Source: Winogradskyella sp. KYW1333
Lineage (GTDB): Bacteria; Bacteroidota; Bacteroidia; Flavobacteriales; Flavobacteriaceae
Direction: 5' to 3'
Assembly: GCF_003335675.1 (NCBI RefSeq)
Contig: NZ_QPHL01000011.1
Location: 62,001 to 126,000 of the forward strand
Length of the DNA: 64,000 nt
Position 1 is the stretch's first letter. Every line of letters begins with the position of its first letter. Below, piece by piece: positions 30,329-38,772 of the stretch. The position numbers were made by a program, and so were the translations under genes. Under the pieces are notes generated by a model. It searched no databases. It was not told the DNA's origin and was given only the letters and a program-made list of their open reading frames with translations.

Positions 30329-30353
30329 ACGATAAAATATTACATTTTATCGT
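30329..30353. promoter_or_regulatory. Perfect inverted repeat upstream of the T9SS metalloprotease, candidate operator
   Basis: ACGATAAAAT (30329-30338) and ATTTTATCGT (30344-30353) are exact reverse complements with a five-base spacer. No T tract follows on the plus strand, so it is more like a protein-binding site than a terminator. The 10-mer CATTTTATCG recurs at 54027-54036 in another gene-free stretch. Confidence 0.45.
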
Positions 30354-30460
30354 AAAAAATACGCAAATTTCCTTGGTTTTAACTATTTAAATTCCAATAT
30401 TTATACCGCCAAATTAAAAGTTAGATTTACTTTTAACTACAATCACAAATTCAACCTACT

Positions 30461-33400
30461 ATGAAACGTGCACTACTCACGATGTTATCATTAATTATGG
30501 TATTGCCATTTTTTGCCCAAAATCATAAAGATGTTTGGACCAAAAAACAAGAATCAGAGCTTACTCAAAAATCACGAAATTTAGAACGTGTAATTACTCT
30601 TAATAAGTACGAAATCTTTTCTTTGAATTTAAATCAGTTAAGGTCGAGTATTAACGCTGCTCCAAAAAGAATTTCAAATAGCTTAGCTGGTAGCAATACA
30701 ATAATGAAGTTTCCAAATTCAGATGGAAGTATGGAGAATTATCGGGTCCAAAAAACCGATGTAATGCATCCTGATTTAGCAGTAAAGTACCCAGGTATTT
30801 CTACTTACTATGGTCAGAGTATTTCTAATCCTTTAAACAAGATTTATTTTACGATTACTTCTCAAGGGTTTAGAGGTTTAATTACAGGAGAGAGAACGGT
30901 TTATATCGATCCTTACGCAAAAGGAGATGTACAAAATTACGTTGTCTACAATAGAAAGGATTATACCAGAATTCAATCTGATAATTGGAGATGTTATGCT
31001 GATGAAGTCGAAAATGAAGTTAATGAGAATTTCGATTCAAGAATTATAGATCGAAATATACAGGATGGCAGACTTAGACAATATGAGATTGCCATTGCTT
31101 GTACATCAGAATATACAGCCTACCATGATGATGGTGATAATGGTAACGGTGATGCAAAGGCTGATGCTTTAGCGGCAATGGTTATTACTGTAGCACGTGT
31201 TAATTCTGTTTTTGAAAGAGATTTTGCTGTCACTTTTCAATTGGTAGCTAATAATGATTTATTGATTTATGAAAATGGATTTACAACAGGAGGAGACCCT
31301 GAGCCTTATGATAATTATAGTGGTAGCCAGATGTTGGGAGTTAATACCTCAAATATTTCAGGTATAATAGGATCTGGTGGATATGATATTGGTCATGTAT
31401 TTAGTACAGGTGGTGGAGGTATTGCCGGAACAAGCCCTTGTGCAACGTCATCAAAGGGACGAGGCGTAACAGGTATTGTAACACCAGAGTTTGATCCTTT
31501 TGATATTGATTATGTATCGCATGAAATAGGTCATCAATATGGTGCTGGCCATACCTATTATAACGCATGTTTTGGTTCTAAGGTGAGTGATGATTACGAA
31601 CCTGGAAGTGCCTCAACTATTATGGGTTATGCTGGTATTTGTGCATCTAATGTACAAGATAATAGTGATGGATATTTTCATGCACGTAGTATTGTACAAA
31701 TGTCTGCATCTATCTTGGCAGATGCTTGTGAAACAGAAATCATAATCGCAAATGCTGATCCAACAGCGGATGCTGGTTCAAATTATACGATACCAATTTC
31801 TACCCCATTTATTTTGGATGCAAGTGGTTCATCAGATCCAGATGCTGGAGATGTATTGACATATAATTGGGAACAATACGATAATGATGGTACTTACACA
31901 CAACCACCACTGTCTACTAATGCTGGCGGTCCAGTTTTTAGAACTAACTTCCCTGTTGCAGATCCAACAAGAACGTTTCCAAATTTGGAAGCTGTTATAA
32001 ATAACGAAACACCTACTTGGGAAGTTTTACCAAGTGTTGGAAGACAATTAGACTTTAGATTAACGGTTAGAGATAATTCTATTCTTGGAGGGCAAACTGA
32101 TCAAGATGATACTGTTATAACCGTGTCTTCATCGGCAGGTCCATTCTTAGTGACATCACCTAATACAGGAAGCGAAATATGGTATGTGGGAGAGACTAAG
32201 ACGATCACTTGGGATGTGAATAATACGGCTTCTTTATCCTCTAATGTTAATATTCTTTTATCAACGGATGGTGGTTATACATATCCTGTTACCCTAGCGT
32301 CTAGTGTGAGTAATGATGGGTTTCAAGATATTGTAGTACCAGATAATGTAGGCGTTACAAATAGAATTAAAATAGAAGCTTCCAGTAATATATTCTTTGA
32401 TTTATCTAATGCGGATTTTGAGATTAAAGCAGGAACATTTGAAATCACAGCCTCAAATCCGACGGTATCAGTATGTCAACCAGCTGACGCTGTATTTAAT
32501 TTAAATTACAATCCTGCACCAGCATTTTCTGAAAATGTGCAGTTTTCTGCCATAGGATTACCTGGTGGTACTATTGCTAATTTTACACCAAATTCATTGA
32601 ATACGGCAGGTGCATTTAGCATGACCATATCTAACACTGGAACAGTGTCAACAGGAAATTATCCGATAACTGTGCAAGGTAAAGGGCAATCTACTTTTGT
32701 TACTGAAACTTACGAGGTATTGCTTAATGTTTTTGATAATAACATCGGAGCGGTTTCACTTTTTTCACCTGTTAATGGTGCTCAAAATCAATCTTCCGAT
32801 TTATTGCTTACATGGGATTCTTTAACTAGTGCTTCACAATACGATATTGAGATTTCAGATGCCCCTGATTTCTCTTCAGTTATTGAATCCGCTACTGTGG
32901 TTAACGCAACAGAATATCAAACAACCAATTTGCTTGCTGGAACTATTTATTATTGGAGGGTTAAGCCAGAAAATACTTGTTTAGCCGGTAACTTTGGTGA
33001 GATATATGTATTCCAGACGGCTAATGACGTATGCAACACCTATGATAATGAGTATTTTGAAAATGGGGATAATACTTGGGAAACCTTCTCAAATAATGCG
33101 GTTAGTGCAAGAGTTGATGTGCCAGATGATATTATTGTTAATGAAGTTACCTTTTACATGGATGCCACACACAGTGATGTAGGTGACATTAAAATGCAAT
33201 TTAGTTCTCCAACAGGCATATTCGCTGAGGTCTATAATCGCGATTGTGCTGACGGAAATAGTTTTGATGTTACGTTTACAGATTCTGGATCGTCCTTATC
33301 ATGTTCCGGAACACCACAAGTAAGTGGTAATGTATTACCGAGTCAAGCTTTTACTAGATTTAATGGCACGAGTGGGCAAGGAACTTGGGTGTTATTAGCT

Positions 33401-34081
33401 ACTGATAGAACATCTAATTCAGCAGGAGGTACGTTTAATCAATTTAGTGTTACTATATGTGGTAAATTACAGATTGTTAATGATGTTACTATTGTCAATA
33501 AAACTGATATTACTTTAGATGAAGGAACTTCTACGGTTATTAATTTAACTGAATTAGAAGTAGCTCAACCTGTAGCAACAAATAATGATCTTAATTACGT
33601 TATTACTCAAGTTCCAGTTAATGGAGTACTATTATTAAATGCAATGCCTATTAGCATAGGAGACACATTTTCACAAACTGATATTCAAAATGGTTTGCTA
33701 TCGTATTCGCACGGTGGAGCAAATGTTGATCCTGATAGTTTTAAGTTTTCAGTAGAAGGAAATAATAGTGCAATACTTGGTAATCAACAATTCAATTTTA
33801 ATATACAACCTGTGTTAGGTACAGAAGAGTTTAATAGTAATGATGTATTGGTTTACCCTAATCCGAATAAGGGAGACTTCAACATCGTTATGAATAGGGA
33901 ATTTCAAGATGTTAATATTCAATTATTTGATATCCAAGGACGAGAAATATTTAATAAAAAACATGGTGTTGATTCTAACACTATAAATATTAACAATATT
34001 AATCTATCTAGTGGTGTCTACCTTCTAAGAATTAATGCCGATGGAAATGTGCTAGACAAAAAACTTGTTATTAAAAAATAG
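30461..34081 (+). CDS. Large secreted zinc metalloprotease (reprolysin-like) with T9SS sorting domain
   Basis: A 1206-residue secreted protease. It has a signal peptide (ending FFAQ) and a propeptide-like region to about residue 205. The metzincin domain has HEIGHQYGAGH at residues 354-364 (HExxHxxxxxH, with the third ligand His364) and a Met-turn IMGYAG near 388, fitting the M12B/reprolysin-like group. A PKD-like region (GSNYTIPISTPFILDASGSS, about 435-565) and a sandwich region follow, then an FN3-like domain (about 765-850), a P/Homo-B-like domain (about 880-1005, ending GTWVLLATDRTSNSAGG), a cadherin-like segment and a C-terminal T9SS type A signal (VYPNPNKGDFNIVM to LVIKK). It has its own gap and terminator. 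It probably degrades extracellular protein. Confidence 0.92.
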   Translation: MKRALLTMLSLIMVLPFFAQNHKDVWTKKQESELTQKSRNLERVITLNKYEIFSLNLNQLRSSINAAPKRISNSLAGSNTIMKFPNSDGSMENYRVQKTDVMHPDLAVKYPGISTYYGQSISNPLNKIYFTITSQGFRGLITGERTVYIDPYAKGDVQNYVVYNRKDYTRIQSDNWRCYADEVENEVNENFDSRIIDRNIQDGRLRQYEIAIACTSEYTAYHDDGDNGNGDAKADALAAMVITVARVNSVFERDFAVTFQLVANNDLLIYENGFTTGGDPEPYDNYSGSQMLGVNTSNISGIIGSGGYDIGHVFSTGGGGIAGTSPCATSSKGRGVTGIVTPEFDPFDIDYVSHEIGHQYGAGHTYYNACFGSKVSDDYEPGSASTIMGYAGICASNVQDNSDGYFHARSIVQMSASILADACETEIIIANADPTADAGSNYTIPISTPFILDASGSSDPDAGDVLTYNWEQYDNDGTYTQPPLSTNAGGPVFRTNFPVADPTRTFPNLEAVINNETPTWEVLPSVGRQLDFRLTVRDNSILGGQTDQDDTVITVSSSAGPFLVTSPNTGSEIWYVGETKTITWDVNNTASLSSNVNILLSTDGGYTYPVTLASSVSNDGFQDIVVPDNVGVTNRIKIEASSNIFFDLSNADFEIKAGTFEITASNPTVSVCQPADAVFNLNYNPAPAFSENVQFSAIGLPGGTIANFTPNSLNTAGAFSMTISNTGTVSTGNYPITVQGKGQSTFVTETYEVLLNVFDNNIGAVSLFSPVNGAQNQSSDLLLTWDSLTSASQYDIEISDAPDFSSVIESATVVNATEYQTTNLLAGTIYYWRVKPENTCLAGNFGEIYVFQTANDVCNTYDNEYFENGDNTWETFSNNAVSARVDVPDDIIVNEVTFYMDATHSDVGDIKMQFSSPTGIFAEVYNRDCADGNSFDVTFTDSGSSLSCSGTPQVSGNVLPSQAFTRFNGTSGQGTWVLLATDRTSNSAGGTFNQFSVTICGKLQIVNDVTIVNKTDITLDEGTSTVINLTELEVAQPVATNNDLNYVITQVPVNGVLLLNAMPISIGDTFSQTDIQNGLLSYSHGGANVDPDSFKFSVEGNNSAILGNQQFNFNIQPVLGTEEFNSNDVLVYPNPNKGDFNIVMNREFQDVNIQLFDIQGREIFNKKHGVDSNTININNINLSSGVYLLRINADGNVLDKKLVIKK

Positions 34082-34100
34082 CTTAGTTTTTTAGAATTTC

Positions 34101-34137
34101 AAAGCCGAAATCGAACATAGGATTTCGGCTTTTTTTG
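34101..34137 (+). terminator. Intrinsic terminator after the metalloprotease
   Basis: AAAGCCGAAATC (34101-34112) pairs perfectly with GATTTCGGCTTT (34121-34132), followed by a T run to 34136. Confidence 0.92.
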
Positions 34138-34238
34138 TAATCAAATTTCTGTTAAAAGGGTTATAATTCCCCTAGCGAAATCATTTGATATTTTGTAATT
34201 TTACAGTCCTTTTAAAATTAATACTCAATAATATAAAA

Positions 34239-35525
34239 ATGGCAAATAAAGCTACACTAGAAATTGATGGTCAGAAGTATGAATTCCCATTGGTAAGAGG
34301 TACTGAAAATGAAGTTGCAATAAATTTAAAAACCTTAAGAAATGCGACAGGAGGAGTTATTACTTTAGACCCTGGATATAAGAATACAGGTAGTTGTGAA
34401 AGTGCTATTACATTTTTAGATGGTGAAAAAGGGATTTTAAGATATAGAGGCTATTCAATTGAGGAATTAGCGGAGAAAGCAGATTTCCTTGAAGTTGCTT
34501 ATCTACTAATTTTTGGAGAATTACCAAATCAAGAACAGTTAGATAAATTTCATACAGATATCAAGGCAAAATCCTTAGTAGATGATGACATAAAAAAAAT
34601 ATTAGATGCTTTTCCAAAGTCTGCACATCCAATGGGAGTATTATCTTCATTGACAAGTGCATTAACAGCTTTTTATCCATCGCCAGTAGATGTTAGCTCA
34701 GAACAGGCAATGTATGATTCTATTGTTAGGATATTAGGAAAATTCCCAATTCTTGTTGCTTGGACCATGAGAAAGAAGCACGGTCTGCCTTTAGAATACG
34801 GAGATGACAAACTAGGATATGTAGAAAATATCCTTAAAATGATGTTTAAAAAGCCAAATAGTGAGTACGAACAAAACCCTATTTTGGTGGATGCTTTAGA
34901 TAAGCTATTAATTTTACATGCAGACCATGAACAGAATTGTTCTACGTCTACAGTTAGAATCACTGGTTCTTCTCATGCTGGCTTATTTGTATCTCTTGCA
35001 TCTGGTATTTCCGCATTATGGGGACCATTACATGGTGGTGCTAATCAGGCCGTATTGGAAATGCTTGAAGCAATAAAGGAAGATGGTGGAGATACAAAGA
35101 AGTATATGGCTAAGGCTAAAGATAAAAATGATCCGTTCCGTTTAATGGGATTCGGTCATAGAGTTTATAAAAACTTTGACCCAAGAGCTCGAATTATAAA
35201 AAAAGCAGCCGATGAGGTTTTGGGAGATTTGGGTGTAGAAGATCCTATTTTAGATATCGCAAAAGGACTAGAACAAGAAGCTTTGAAAGATCCATATTTT
35301 GTTGAAAGAAAATTATACCCAAATGTAGATTTCTATTCAGGAATTATTTATCGTGCCATGGGAATTCCTGTTGAAATGTTCACAGTAATGTTTGCACTTG
35401 GGCGTTTACCTGGTTGGATTGCACAATGGCGCGAAATGAGATTAAACAAAGAGCCTATTGGTAGACCAAGACAATTATATACTGGTGTAACTTATAGAGA
35501 ATTTAAAGGTATAGATAAACGCTAA
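34239..35525 (+). CDS. gltA: Citrate synthase
   Basis: Citrate synthase, 428 residues from the ATG at 34239, the entry enzyme of the TCA cycle. The frame extends upstream to 34185, but a -7-like box (TAATTTTA, 34196-34203) lies inside that extension and MANKATLEIDGQKYEFPLVR is the normal start. The catalytic residues lie in GLFVSLASGISALWGPLHGG (His), MGFGHRVYKNFDPRA (His) and a C-terminal Asp near NVDFYSGIIYRAMGIP. It belongs to the large hexameric type seen in Gram-negative bacteria. Confidence 0.98.
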   Translation: MANKATLEIDGQKYEFPLVRGTENEVAINLKTLRNATGGVITLDPGYKNTGSCESAITFLDGEKGILRYRGYSIEELAEKADFLEVAYLLIFGELPNQEQLDKFHTDIKAKSLVDDDIKKILDAFPKSAHPMGVLSSLTSALTAFYPSPVDVSSEQAMYDSIVRILGKFPILVAWTMRKKHGLPLEYGDDKLGYVENILKMMFKKPNSEYEQNPILVDALDKLLILHADHEQNCSTSTVRITGSSHAGLFVSLASGISALWGPLHGGANQAVLEMLEAIKEDGGDTKKYMAKAKDKNDPFRLMGFGHRVYKNFDPRARIIKKAADEVLGDLGVEDPILDIAKGLEQEALKDPYFVERKLYPNVDFYSGIIYRAMGIPVEMFTVMFALGRLPGWIAQWREMRLNKEPIGRPRQLYTGVTYREFKGIDKR

Positions 35526-35544
35526 TGATATTATTTGGCAATGG

Positions 35545-35575
35545 AAGCTTCATATCTCATATGAAGCTTTTTTTT
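35545..35575 (+). terminator. Intrinsic terminator after gltA
   Basis: AAGCTTCATAT (35545-35555) pairs perfectly with ATATGAAGCTT (35559-35569) around CTC. A run of T follows to 35575. The T run merges into a TAATTTTG box just before the next gene. Confidence 0.93.
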
Positions 35576-35582
35576 AATTTTG
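35575..35582 (+). promoter_or_regulatory. -7-like box touching the start of the guanidino-hydrolase gene
   Basis: TAATTTTG lies four bases before the ATG at 35587. If used, transcription would begin at about the start codon, giving a leaderless or nearly leaderless mRNA. No TTG lies at the right distance upstream, so support is partial. Confidence 0.3.
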
Positions 35583-35586
35583 ACGC

Positions 35587-36501
35587 ATGTTAAAACTGAA
35601 TATTCAAAACGAAACATCACGATTACGAGCTGTGGTTTTAGGTACTGCAGAAAAAAGTGGTCCTATTCCAACTCCTGAGCAGGCTTACGACCCAAAATCC
35701 TTAGAACATATACTGGCTGGAACCTATCCTAAAGAAGAGGATATGATTAAAGAGATGGATGCCGTTTGTAAAGTCTTTGAAAAGTACGACGTCAAGGTAT
35801 ATCGTCCTGAGGTACTCGAAGACATTAATCAAATTTTTGCACGTGATATTGCTTTGGTTATTGATAATAAGATTATTGCCTGCAATATCTTACCAGACCG
35901 ACAGGAAGAGATTGAGGCCATTCGTTATGTAATTGACCAAATAGATCGCAGAGATATAATAACTTTACCTCATGAAGCCCATATTGAAGGTGGTGATGTA
36001 ATACTTCATAACGACTATATTTTTGTGGGTATTTATACTCGACCTGATTATAAAAACTTAATTACGGCTCGAACAAATAGTTTGGCAGTAAAGATGCTTC
36101 GAGACTATTTTCCTCACAAAACTGTGAAATCTTTTGAGTTACGCAAGAGTAATACAGACCCAAGAAACAATGCCTTGCATTTAGATTGCTGTTTCCAGCC
36201 TATTGGTAATGGAAAGGCAATTCTTCATAAGAACGGCTTTTTTATAGAAGAGGAATACGAATGGCTGATTAACTTTTTCGGTAAGGAAAATGTTTTTGAA
36301 ATTACTAAGGACGAGATGTACAATATGAAAAGCAATATATTTTCTATTGCTCCAGATGTAGTGATCTCAGAAATTAATTTTGACCGTTTGAACACCTGGT
36401 TTGAAAAACAAGGTATTACCGTAGAAAAAGTTTCTTATGCTGAAGTTGGTAAACAAGGTGGTCTACTAAGATGCTCCACAATGCCACTTATAAGAGACTA
36501 A
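35587..36501 (+). CDS. Arginine deiminase/dimethylarginine dimethylaminohydrolase-family protein
   Basis: A 304-residue member of the guanidino-group modifying superfamily, annotated in Bacteroidota as dimethylarginine dimethylaminohydrolase or amidinotransferase. FARDIALVIDNKIIACNILP carries the conserved Asp, EGGDVILHND the GGD substrate loop, ALHLDCCFQPIGNGKA the catalytic His, and the C-terminal GGLLRCSTMPL the nucleophilic Cys. The substrate is probably a free guanidine compound such as an arginine derivative or citrulline-like molecule; the exact reaction cannot be read from the sequence. A second superfamily member (ctlX) lies at 50,098. It is convergent with the sterol-desaturase-family gene. 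Confidence 0.85.
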   Translation: MLKLNIQNETSRLRAVVLGTAEKSGPIPTPEQAYDPKSLEHILAGTYPKEEDMIKEMDAVCKVFEKYDVKVYRPEVLEDINQIFARDIALVIDNKIIACNILPDRQEEIEAIRYVIDQIDRRDIITLPHEAHIEGGDVILHNDYIFVGIYTRPDYKNLITARTNSLAVKMLRDYFPHKTVKSFELRKSNTDPRNNALHLDCCFQPIGNGKAILHKNGFFIEEEYEWLINFFGKENVFEITKDEMYNMKSNIFSIAPDVVISEINFDRLNTWFEKQGITVEKVSYAEVGKQGGLLRCSTMPLIRD

Positions 36502-36514
36502 TAAAAGTCTCTTA
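36491..36514. terminator. Bidirectional hairpin between convergent genes
   Basis: TAAGAGAC (36491-36498) pairs with GTCTCTTA (36507-36514) around an eight-base AT loop that contains the plus-strand stop codon. It lies between the convergent guanidino-hydrolase and hydroxylase genes. The T tract is interrupted. Confidence 0.6.
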
Positions 36515-36515
36515 T

Positions 36516-37391
36516 TTACTTCTTTTTATTCACAAAACCATAGGTGTTTTGTCCTATGAAATCATGAGGGAACTTGTCGTCACCTTTAAATCCTATTTCT
36601 ATTGTTCCGCTATCTTCAGGAATATAGTTGGTTTTGAAAATGTAGTCCCAAAGACTTAGGCTAATTCCATAATTTACACCATGTTTACCTTCTGGTAAAT
36701 GGAAGGCATGATGGTATAAATGCATTACCGGATTATTGAAGACGTACTTCAAAGGACCCCAAGTTATCTTAATATTTGAGTGATTAAGATGTCCTATAGC
36801 TATTGCAATAAAATGTACTATAAAAGCCTGCTCAGGTTCAAAACCACCAATCAACATTACTCCAAATGTTTTGAGAGGTTTGTACAAAATGTTTTCCATC
36901 CAATGGTATCTCAGGTGTGCCGCAAAGCCCATTTCTTTAACACTATGATGCACTTTATGAAAGTTCCATAGAAATTTATAACGGTGCAAAAGAACATGTG
37001 TAAACCATTGCACGAAGTCTAGAATTATAAAGAAAACAAATAATTGCAATGCAGGCGACCACTGCGATATGTCTATTATCGCTAAACTTTTGGCAGTAAT
37101 ATTGATTTCGCCAAAAAGCAAACCGATTATTTTATAAACACCACTAATGACAATGGAGAACATAAAAAAGTTAAAGAACATATAGAAGGCGTCTAACCAA
37201 AAATCACGTCTAAATATTAATTGGTTTTTTCGCCAAGGGAATGCGATTTCTAACACCCAAACAAAAAGCGAAATGGTAATCAGTCCCCAAAAATAATTTG
37301 TATACCATGGTACTTCAAAAATTATTGATTTCCATGTCCAATCTAACGTACCATTAAATGCATTGACAAAAGCGTCTAAATACTTTTCCAT
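36516..37391 (-). CDS. Sterol desaturase/fatty acid hydroxylase-family membrane protein
   Basis: A 291-residue integral membrane diiron enzyme. The histidine clusters are visible: HVLLHR, FHKVHHS, HLRYHWMEN, HLNHSNI and HLYHHAFHLPEGKHGVNYG. At least four membrane helices surround them. This family hydroxylates or desaturates lipids (sterols, sphingolipids, carotenoids or fatty acids); the Bacteroidota substrate is not known from the sequence. It ends the minus-strand group that starts with the sulfite dehydrogenase, 12 bases after the rhodanese gene, so co-transcription is likely although a biochemical link is not obvious. Confidence 0.9.
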   Translation of the reverse strand: MEKYLDAFVNAFNGTLDWTWKSIIFEVPWYTNYFWGLITISLFVWVLEIAFPWRKNQLIFRRDFWLDAFYMFFNFFMFSIVISGVYKIIGLLFGEINITAKSLAIIDISQWSPALQLFVFFIILDFVQWFTHVLLHRYKFLWNFHKVHHSVKEMGFAAHLRYHWMENILYKPLKTFGVMLIGGFEPEQAFIVHFIAIAIGHLNHSNIKITWGPLKYVFNNPVMHLYHHAFHLPEGKHGVNYGISLSLWDYIFKTNYIPEDSGTIEIGFKGDDKFPHDFIGQNTYGFVNKKK

Positions 37392-37403
37392 TTTAATTTT
37401 AAT

Positions 37404-38315
37404 TTATTGGATGTGATCACTTACGGAGGGTAGGTCATTAAAATGACTCCACTCTGTCCACGATCCATCATAGTTCATAACATTTTTATATCCCAATAAT
37501 TGAGTAAGTACAAAAGTTGTATTTGCTGAGCGCACACCACTATGACAATACAAAATTATTGAATCGGTTTTATTAATATTTAATTTATCGTATATATTTT
37601 TTAATTCCTCAATAGATTTAAGGCGTTTATTATCATCATAGTTGATATTTTTAGCCCAATCGATGTTTATGCTATTTGGGATTCTCCCTGGTTTTTTAGC
37701 ACCTTTTTTATGGTATTTGCCAGTAAATTCATCATTGTTTCTTGTATCGATTAACACAGTATTACGCTGTAGGGCTTCATGAACTTTATTTTTAGAAACG
37801 TAATATTTCATGTAGGGTGTTTCATTAAATCTGAAATTCGATTTCGAAACTTCAGTGCCTTCCATTGTCGTCTCACCGTTAATGTTTTCCCAACCAACTA
37901 TTCCACCATGTAAGATTTTCACATTATCATAGTTATAGTTCTGCAATATCCACCATAATCTTGAAGCTTCGCACATTCCATTATCATCATAAATTATGAT
38001 AGTATCATCGTTATTAATACCTAGATTGCTTAATAGAGATTCCATTTGTTCCTTTTTGGCCATCATGCCGCCATATGGATAGCTTTTATCTTCAATATCA
38101 TTTCTTGTAATATGTAAAGCACCTATTATATGACTATTTTCATAGTCTTCTCTTTTTCTAAAATCTAAAACTTTAATATTTGATTTATTAATTAAAGGTT
38201 TTAATTCTACAGCTTCAATTAAATAATTGTGGCTATCCTCAAATAGTGCTTTATCTTGGTTTTTTTGGCAAGACAAGAAGATTATAAAAATTAAGACACT
38301 ATTCTTCCAACTCAT
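37404..38315 (-). CDS. Two-domain rhodanese, thiosulfate/3-mercaptopyruvate sulfurtransferase-type lipoprotein
   Basis: About 303 residues from the ATG at 38315; an alternative start at 38327 adds four residues. The leader MSWKNSVLIFIIFLSCQ has a lipobox-like LSC, so it is probably anchored in an envelope membrane. Two rhodanese domains follow. The N-terminal one has VLDFRKREDYENSHIIGALH. The C-terminal one has the active-site loop CHSGVRSANT (a six-residue CxxGxR loop, as in sulfurtransferases) and then the closing WTEWSHFNDLPS. It overlaps the end of the cytochrome gene by 17 bases, so the two are translationally coupled. The likely role is sulfane sulfur transfer linked to sulfite oxidation (inference). 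Confidence 0.88.
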   Translation of the reverse strand: MSWKNSVLIFIIFLSCQKNQDKALFEDSHNYLIEAVELKPLINKSNIKVLDFRKREDYENSHIIGALHITRNDIEDKSYPYGGMMAKKEQMESLLSNLGINNDDTIIIYDDNGMCEASRLWWILQNYNYDNVKILHGGIVGWENINGETTMEGTEVSKSNFRFNETPYMKYYVSKNKVHEALQRNTVLIDTRNNDEFTGKYHKKGAKKPGRIPNSINIDWAKNINYDDNKRLKSIEELKNIYDKLNINKTDSIILYCHSGVRSANTTFVLTQLLGYKNVMNYDGSWTEWSHFNDLPSVSDHIQ

Positions 38316-38772
38316 ACCATTCCACATTTGTTAAAATCATTCGTCTACCTTTTTTGACAGGTGGATAATTGGTAACCAAATAATTAACTATAATCTCGTG
38401 ATTACCACCTAAATCCCAAAGGTTCTGAGTTTCTTGCATCCATTTAATTGTTGTATTCCAACCATCAGCGTCCATTCTATTTTGTGTAACCAGCTTTGCT
38501 GAATGGCAGTTAGTACAATTATTTACAACTGTCATTAATCCTTCAGCTTCAACCAACCCTGTTCTTACATGAACACCGTTCTCTATGCGGTCGGAATCTT
38601 CTTCAAGTGAAACAGCAACGAGATTGCTCGTTTCTCTTTTTAAGCTAAACGCCTCAGGATTATTTGCATAATAAATTAAACTTCCACCCGATATTATAAA
38701 CAATAGAAACAATACCATTAACAAATGATATATGCTCTTGACTTGAGAATTGAATGAAGGTTCTTTATCCAT
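38299..38772 (-). CDS. Membrane-anchored monohaem cytochrome c of the sulfite dehydrogenase unit
   Basis: A 157-residue protein with one N-terminal membrane helix (about residues 16-33) and one CTNCH haem motif near residues 83-87. A later Met-containing segment (RMILTNVEWYELEE or RMDADGWNTTIKWMQ) may give the sixth ligand. Its start follows the stop of the sulfite dehydrogenase gene directly, with no gap. In known sulfite dehydrogenases (SorAB, SoxCD) a c-type cytochrome partner takes electrons from the molybdenum subunit; this is its most likely job. Confidence 0.88.
   Translation of the reverse strand: MDKEPSFNSQVKSIYHLLMVLFLLFIISGGSLIYYANNPEAFSLKRETSNLVAVSLEEDSDRIENGVHVRTGLVEAEGLMTVVNNCTNCHSAKLVTQNRMDADGWNTTIKWMQETQNLWDLGGNHEIIVNYLVTNYPPVKKGRRMILTNVEWYELEE

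Noticed and set aside
34185..34238. Upstream 18-codon extension of gltA
   Set aside because: It includes a promoter-like TAATTTTA box and does not match the citrate synthase N-terminus.
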